Positions 54,129 to 60,000 of a stretch of DNA of 60,000 bases are shown piece by piece. The position numbers were made by a program, and so were the translations under genes. How positions within the stretch are numbered: the stretch's first letter is position 1; each line of letters opens with the position of its first letter. The DNA is from Liolophura sinensis (Eukaryota; Mollusca; Polyplacophora; Chitonida; Chitonidae), in NCBI RefSeq assembly GCF_032854445.1, contig NC_088304.1, forward strand, positions 9,871,704-9,931,703, in the 5' to 3' direction. The notes under the pieces were generated by a model that was not told the DNA's origin, searched no databases, and saw only the letters and a program-made list of their open reading frames with translations.

Positions 54129-57100
54129 GTGAGATAAAAGCTGCGGGAATCAGTTATAATCAAGAGACTACATTCTTAATTATGCTGTTCAGGGTTCTGT
54201 CAATGGTGCATTTTCACGAATTTGATCCATTTAGCCCTCACATTTTTCACTGGCTCAGTCACTCTCAGTCTCATTCTGCCAATGCCAAATGCTGTATGAA
54301 GGCTGCGTCGTCTGCCTTCCAACAACCCAGGACACATCTAACGAAACCACCGAAGACATGAGATACACCAAACCAATAATGAGTGTGTTAAGATCACTAT
54401 ACCACAAAACTCTTCTTTCAATCCGTGAAAAAATTTCAGCTTGCCCACTGGTTGTCTACATGTGTGTGTGATAAGTTAGAGCCCAACGCCGCTTATATAG
54501 ACTTCCACGTGGACAAATTTCACTAAGAATTACAGCTCGAACTCCTTACATTTGGCATGCACCGATTCCCCAAGCCCCCGATCCGACCCCCCGATCCGAC
54601 CCATTTTGTGCGACAAAGACTTTAGGGGCGACTTGATTAATCAGTACATGCCAAATGTAAGGTAATGTTCAAGCTATTATTTTTACTGAAATTGTCTGTG
54701 TGGAAATCGATGTCCGTCGCTGGGCACTGTGTTATCTTATGTAGCGTTCAACTAGCTGTCGATAAAGAAGTTTGTTTCAAAGAAAGTTAGTCAGAGATTG
54801 CTCTGATGTTACATTTGGCAAAATTTTCTAGAAAAAAAGTTCAGTCCTAAAAAGTTTATACCTACTCCCATTTTAAGAATGAATAATTAGGGCTTAATGC
54901 TACCACTCATAAGAAGGGAGGAAAGCAATTCTGTTTGGTTTATTTATTTGTTTGATTGGAGTTTTATGCCATAGTCAAGAGTATTTCACTTATGTGACAA
55001 CTTCCAGCATTACGGTGGGAGGAAACCCACGGCCATCCAGAGGTCACTGGCAGACTTTCCCATGTATAACCGAAGAAGAATCACTTGAAGTCAGAATGAT
55101 CGAATTGAATTAAATTTTCTTGAAGCGCAACATATTTTAGATACATTAAACTTTGAGGTGAGGTTTAATAGGGCTTCATCTGAAGACGTCAGATTTGGCA
55201 TGCGAAGTGCACAAATATTCAAAAAAGCATATGCTATGCCAGGCAAAATCTCTCTACATTCTCCCACCTACCCTCAAATGTCTTGTCCAACATCTTATCA
55301 TTTTTTTTTTTTTTTTTTTGAATATTTTTTTGGGCTTTGAGAAGTTATTTGAGAAGATACCAGTCATTCGTATTTTATTTCAAGAGATTTAAAAATGCTC
55401 AAGTATCTCATTGCTTTTTATTTGATTGATGTTTTATGCCATTCTCAAGAATATTTCACGTATACAATGGCATTATGGTGGGAGGAAACCAGCCAGAGCT
55501 CTGGGTAAACCCAGGAACATCCTCACATTGCTGACAGACCCTCCCATGTATGGCCGGAGAGGAAGCCAGCTTGGATATAATTTGATGTCTTCATTGTTAC
55601 ATTTCAGAGTGAAATTGGTGCGAATCACTTCGTCAAGTGCAGTACCGGCAGCAGGTCAGCAGGATGGCGGGGGTAGCGTGGAGCTACAAACCATCAGCCA
55701 AAGTCCGAAGAAAACGCGAGATGCAGAGGAATACACGTTCACATGGCAAGAGAAAGTTTTCAGTCCAGTAAGTAGTCAGGAAGTGAAACAAAGGCAGAAC
55801 CATGTTCGTAAAACTTGAAAAAGGAAGATTTTGCATGCTGGGGTAGATAAATAAATATCCACACCCATTTTACCTCAACAAGCAAAATCTGGAATTTTTG
55901 CATGGTATCATCAAAGGTTTATATCCATTTCACCGTACAAACTACAGTAGTAAAAGATGACTCTGATCAGATTTAGAGCAATTTTCAGTTTGTGGAACAT
56001 CCAAAATATCATAGTTTCTTGGCAAGTGTTATTGTTTCTGAACTGAGTCGGTCAATTTGTATTTTTGCAAACCAGTTACAGGATTTTAAAGCAGTTTTTG
56101 AAAACAGGTTTTGTACAAAAAACTGCAGCATTAATTTGTTTGCCTTTTTTGGACATTTATAATATGCAAATAAAACACAAATCAAATGAAAATTAAGGTC
56201 CCAACTGGACTCTTTGACTTACACTACGTTGAGTTACTGTTTTCAGAAAATGATTACCATTAGGATATTATCCTTCACAAATGCGACCAGATATAAAAAA
56301 AAAAGGTACTGTATTCCCATGACCTCTACGCAAGCTGCAGGAGTTAAAACTTCCAAAAAGAAATCAGAATTCAATTTATGGCAGGCATGGAGGAGAATTG
56401 GGTAAGATACATCCCACCCAAACTAGGAGGTCTGACTTTGTAAACGTCCATGTCTTTCGGCATACTACTTTGGCACCAGTTAGGTTTAAGGGCCAACACC
56501 ACAAGTTTATAGCCTTGCGAACATTGCCTATACCCATACAACCAGTCACGCGGTCAGCTGGTTAGCCCTCAGTGATGTGAAAACGGGTTAGTCCTCCTGC
56601 TTGTGTCATCTGCTTTATGTTTGGATAGCTTGGGGCAATGTTGTAGAGCTGTGATATCATACAGCAAACTGAACTGGTCTCGGCACCGTGCATAAACGTT
56701 GCCGATATGTGTTATGTGTTATATTTACTTTGTTATGTGTACACATGTACTCAACATTTTCTTTTTCAAAGCTTTCCTTATCTTTAATATATTTTATTTA
56801 TCATGGATAATAGAATTAATATGTTGAGGGGAAAAAGAAACACAACAAAATCTGCTGTATACTAACTGCAAAAACTATACTTACGGATTATTTTTATGAC
56901 ATTTTTGTTTTCAGAGAGAAATCGAACTGTACAGTGATCCACAGAACTGCTTCAGTGTTATGGAGAAAAAATATTGTAATGACATCAAAAATATACTGTA
57001 AGTTTAATATCTTTCTGATCTAAATCTGTGCATATATCAAGCAAGAGTACTGTTAAGTTGTATTGATTTTGATACTGAAGACTGAGAAAAGCTACTGTTA

Positions 57101-59528
57101 ATATATTGAGCTGAAGATGAGGTCAGTTGCATCACAAATTCTGAAATACTGTATTTCATCTAAAGTTTGGTCTGTAAAAATGGAATTAGAGAAAGGAAGT
57201 TAGTCAAACGTGACAAAAAACTTCTTAAGTGGCACAAAAAAGCGAACCAGTCAGACTAAATAAGTGCTGGTATGTGGAAATGAACTTCCAGAAGCACATA
57301 AAAGCCTCGCATGTAAAATAACATATTTATTGATTAGACTGAAATTTTTCTGAAAGGAAATTAATCAAGCTTTACAAAAAGCTTCTAAAGCAGCACTATT
57401 AGGTGAACAAATCATACTGAATCAGTGCTGGTATGTAAAAATGGACTTTTGGCAGCCCATAATGGCCCTACATGTAAAATAACAATTTTGTTGATAAAAC
57501 AGATTATTTCCTAGAAGGAAAGTAATCTTCACAAAAAGCTTCTAAAGCGGCACTATTAGGTGAACAAATCAGACTGAATCATTGCTGGTATGTAAAAATG
57601 GACTTTTGGCAGCCCATAATGGCCTTACATGTAAAATAACAATTTTGTTGATAAAACAGATTATTTCCTGAAAGGAAAGTAATCTTCACAAAAAGCTTCT
57701 AAAATGGCACTATTAGGTGAACAAATCAGACTGAATCATTGCTGGTATGTAAAAATGGACTTTTGGTAGCACATCAAGGCCTTACATGTAAAATAACAAT
57801 TTTGTTGATAAAACAGATTATTTTCTGAAAGGAAACTCAGCTTCACAAAAAGCTTCTAAAGCAGCACTATTAGGTGAACAAATCATACTGAATCAGTGCT
57901 GGTATGTAAAAATGGACTTTTGGCAGCCCATAAAGGCCTTAAAATAACAATTTTGTTGATAAAACAGATTATTTTCTGAAAGGAAAGTAATCTTCACAAA
58001 AAGCTTTTAAAATGGCACTATTAGGTGAACAAATCAGACTGAATCATTGCTGGTATGTAAAAATGGACTTTTGGCAGCCCATAATGGCCTTACATGTAAA
58101 ATAACAATTTTGTTGATAAAACAGATTATTTCCTGAAAGGAAAGTAATCTTCACAAAAAGCTTCTAAAATGGCACTATTAGGTGAACAAATCAGACTGAA
58201 TCATTGCTGGTATGTAAAAATGGACTTTTGGTAGCACATCAAGGCCTTACATGTAAAATAACAATTTTGTTGATAAAACAGATTATTTTCTGAAAGGACA
58301 CTCAGCTTCACAAAAAGCTTCTAAAATGGCACTATTAGGTGAACAAATCAGACTGAATCAGTGCTGGTATGTAAAAATGGACTTTTGGCAGCCCATAAAG
58401 GCCTTAAAATAACAATTTTGTTGATAAAACAGATTATTTTCTGAAAGGAAAGTAATCTTCACAAAAAGCTTTTAAAATGGCACTATTAGGTGAACAAATC
58501 ATACTGAATCAGTGCTGGTATGTAAAAATGGACTTTTGGCAGCCCATAAAGGCCTTAAAATAACAATTTTGTTGATAAAACAGATTATTTTCTGAAAGGA
58601 AAGTAATCTTCACAAAAAGCTTTTAAAATGGCACTATTAGGTGAACAAATCAGACTGAATCATTGCTGGTATGTAAAAATGGACTTTTGGTAGCACATCA
58701 AGGCCTTACATGTAAAATAACAATTTTGTTGATAAAACAGATTATTTTCTGAAAGGCCACTCAGCTTCACAAAAAGCTTCTAAAGCAGCACTATTAGGTG
58801 AACAAATCAGACTGAATCAGTGCTGGTATGTAAAAATGGACTTTTGGCAGCCCATAATGGCCTTACATGTAAAATAACAATTTTGTTGATAAAACAGATT
58901 ATTTCCTGAAAGGAAAGTAATCTTCACAAAAAGCTTTTAAAATGGCACTATTAGGTGAACAAATCAGACTGAATCAGTGCTGGTATGTAAAAATGGACTT
59001 TTGGTAGCACATCAAGGCCTTACATGTAAAATAACAATTTTGTTGATAAAACAGATTATTTTCTGAAAGGAAACTCAGCTTCACAAAAAGCTTCTAAAGC
59101 AGCACTATTAGGTGAACAAATCAGACTGAATCAGTGCTGGTATGTAAAAATGGACTTTCGGCAGCCCATAAAGGCCTTAAAATAACAATTTTGTTGATAA
59201 GACAAAATTTTGTCAAAAGGAAATTCAACTTCATAAAAAACATCTGAGGTTGCACTTTTAGGTGAACAAATCAGGCGTAACAAAAAATTTGGTGGTGCTA
59301 AAAAGTGAATGAATCAGACAAAATCAAGCAAAATGTGCCACTTGAAAAATACTGAACTGAAATACTGAAATGATTCTGAATAAGTAGGCTGTATACATGT
59401 ATGTCTATGTCACCTTGATCTGTGTAATAATTATTATGGTGTGCTTTGATTGTTGAAGAGAGAAAGGTAAACCGACCAATAGGCTGTTTTCCTATGTGGC
59501 CTACGACAAGTACGTGAGTTCTGATGAG
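54052..59528 (+). CDS. Unrecognised gene, first four coding exons (incomplete at 3' end)
   Basis: Exons 54052-54128, 55608-55767, 56915-56997 and 59459-59528 join in phase with GT/AG introns to give 130 residues so far. Start ATG at 54052 in a good context (CGCGATGG). The protein begins MADLYEPDFGTAYYRSKDPV, continues KLRVKLVRITSSSAVP, YTFTWQEKVFSPREIELYSD, CFSVMEKKYCNDIKNIL and GKPTNRLFSYVAYDKYVSS. No signal peptide or membrane segment; mixed charged/aromatic composition suggests a folded intracellular protein. I do not recognise the family. It shares its promoter region with NCOR and continues beyond the window. Confidence 0.72.
54544..54662. mobile_element. 119-bp foldback / MITE-like element
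   Basis: Perfect 16-bp terminal inverted repeats CCTTACATTTGGCATG (54544-54559) and CATGCCAAATGTAAGG (54647-54662). The interior holds a tandem 'cccccgatccga' pair. No clear target-site duplication is seen, so MITE status is tentative. Confidence 0.5.
54938..55090 (-). mobile_element. SINE-like element, family 1
   Basis: 'tttatttgtttgattggagt', 'tatgccatagtcaagagtat', 'ccagcattacggtgggagga' and 'cggccatccagaggtcactg'. Confidence 0.8.
55414..55578 (-). mobile_element. SINE-like element, family 1
   Basis: 'atttgattgatgttttatgc', 'attctcaagaatatttcacg', 'cattatggtgggaggaaacc' and 'tgtatggccggagaggaagc'. It sits just upstream of exon 2 of the right-hand gene. Confidence 0.82.
55608..55767 (+). 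CDS. Unrecognised gene, exon 2
   Basis: Acceptor TTACATTTCAG, donor GTAAGT. Encodes VKLVRITSSSAVPAAGQQDG, then SVELQTISQSPKKTRDAEEY and TFTWQEKVFSP. A SINE-like copy ends about 30 bp upstream. Confidence 0.78.
55768..56914 (+). other. Intron 2 of the right-hand gene
   Basis: Non-coding, AT-rich; no recognised repeat or gene. Confidence 0.6.
56915..56997 (+). CDS. Unrecognised gene, exon 3
   Basis: Acceptor TTTTGTTTTCAG, donor GTAAGT. Encodes REIELYSDPQNCFSVMEKKY and CNDIKNI plus two bases. Confidence 0.77.
57225..59260. repeat. 157/151-bp satellite-like tandem array, about 13 copies
   Basis: The anchor 'gctt(c/t)taaa' occurs at 57381, 57538, 57695, 57852, 58003, 58160, 58317, 58468, 58619, 58776, 58933 and 59090, steps of 157 or 151 bp. 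The 6-bp difference is loss of 'catgta' in 'ccttacatgtaaaataac'. Unit types recur in a fixed order in part of the array, so it has a higher-order structure. It occupies most of intron 3 of the right-hand gene (56998-59458). Confidence 0.95.
59459..59528 (+). CDS. Unrecognised gene, exon 4
   Basis: Acceptor GTTGAAG (weak pyrimidine tract), donor GTAAGA. Encodes EKGKPTNRLFSYVAYDKYVS then SDE in the phase left by exon 3. The exact acceptor could be one of several nearby AGs. Confidence 0.6.
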
Positions 59529-60000
59529 GTAAGATGATCTGCAGAGCGATAAATTCTTTCATCGGCCCAAAATTAGTGAACAGTTGCCCTAGACCCCCAT
59601 GGTCCCCATCATAAGTGGTTGGGGCTGGGGGAGAGGGTGGTGGGGTGGTGCTCAGCCTGTAAGGCATTCAGTGACGTAATTTCCTGGAATTTGCGAGCAT
59701 TGATCGAAAATATGCATAATATAAAGGGGTATTTAATGGATAGAAAATATGCCACAAAAATGAAAATGCCAAAAAAAAAAAAATCTTTAGGATAGCTTTC
59801 TCAGTTTTTCTTAGACCATAATTGTAGTTTCAGAGTTCTCTTTAACCATCAGTCTTCGTGTACTCAGCATAAGGGGAATGGCTATGTCTAGTTGGCCAGG
59901 TGTTATTGTTCTTGGTTGAAATGTCATGTCAGGTGTCTTCAGTAGTGTGATTGTAAGGCAGCACCATAAAGTGTTGACCTTGAACTAGGGAGTGGCCTGC
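59529..60000 (+). other. Start of intron 4 of the right-hand gene
   Basis: Follows the donor GTAAGA at 59529. No coding feature recognised to the window end. Confidence 0.5.

Larger units (their letters stand above)
54129..55607 (+). other. Intron 1 of the right-hand gene
   Basis: Contains a 119-bp foldback element (54544-54662), two SINE-like copies (54938-55090, 55414-55578) and a poly-T run at 55301-55319. No gene. Confidence 0.65.

Overview
The window is eukaryotic nuclear DNA: split genes with GT/AG introns, long AT-rich introns, many tRNA-derived SINE-like copies and many tandem repeats. The genes look like those of an invertebrate, most likely a lophotrochozoan such as a mollusc or brachiopod. 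That placement rests on the repeat style and the protein divergence; it is inference, because no species marker is present.

Layout. (1) Positions 1-3046, + strand: the last five exons of CCT6, the zeta subunit of the TRiC/CCT chaperonin, ending in the typical ...MSSLKG-stop. (2) About 3050-10775: a gap between two convergent genes, holding SINE copies, a 75-bp tandem array that keeps a 272-codon frame open, and the probable 3' UTR of the next gene. (3) 10776-53811, - strand: a complete nuclear receptor corepressor gene (NCOR1/NCOR2/SMRTER family). I could join 29 coding exons whose splice phases all agree, giving 8553 nt and 2850 residues. In order the protein carries an N-terminal repression region with a coiled coil, the HDAC3-activating DAD/SANT1, a Cys/His-rich block not known to me from vertebrate NCORs, SANT2, an acidic Ser stretch, long Pro/Gly/Ser-rich regions with GSIT(Q/R)GTP and TIINDF motifs, two clear CoRNR boxes (IDVII and IDAII), two further DLIHxxIxxxL motifs, six RDSPR repeats, and the family C-terminus [12 protein letters not shown]. 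(4) 53812-54051: a compact head-to-head promoter with a perfect CRE (TGACGTCA). (5) 54052-60000, + strand: the first four coding exons of a gene I do not recognise; its third intron holds a 2-kb satellite-like array.

The introns are full of repeats. About 17 copies of one tRNA-derived SINE-like family and three of a second family share a recognisable 3' segment. At least eight unrelated tandem arrays (18, 35, 40, 43, about 64, 75, 89 and 157/151 bp) are spread through the window. One array, next to NCOR exon 16, repeats that exon's own 3' splice site. Elsewhere a local duplication has produced a 33-nt candidate extra exon with matching phases.

Nothing in the window resembles a prokaryotic system, CRISPR array or operon. 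The strongest candidates for something undescribed are the Cys/His module between the SANT domains, the decoy splice-site array, the duplicated micro-exon and the shared SINE tail.
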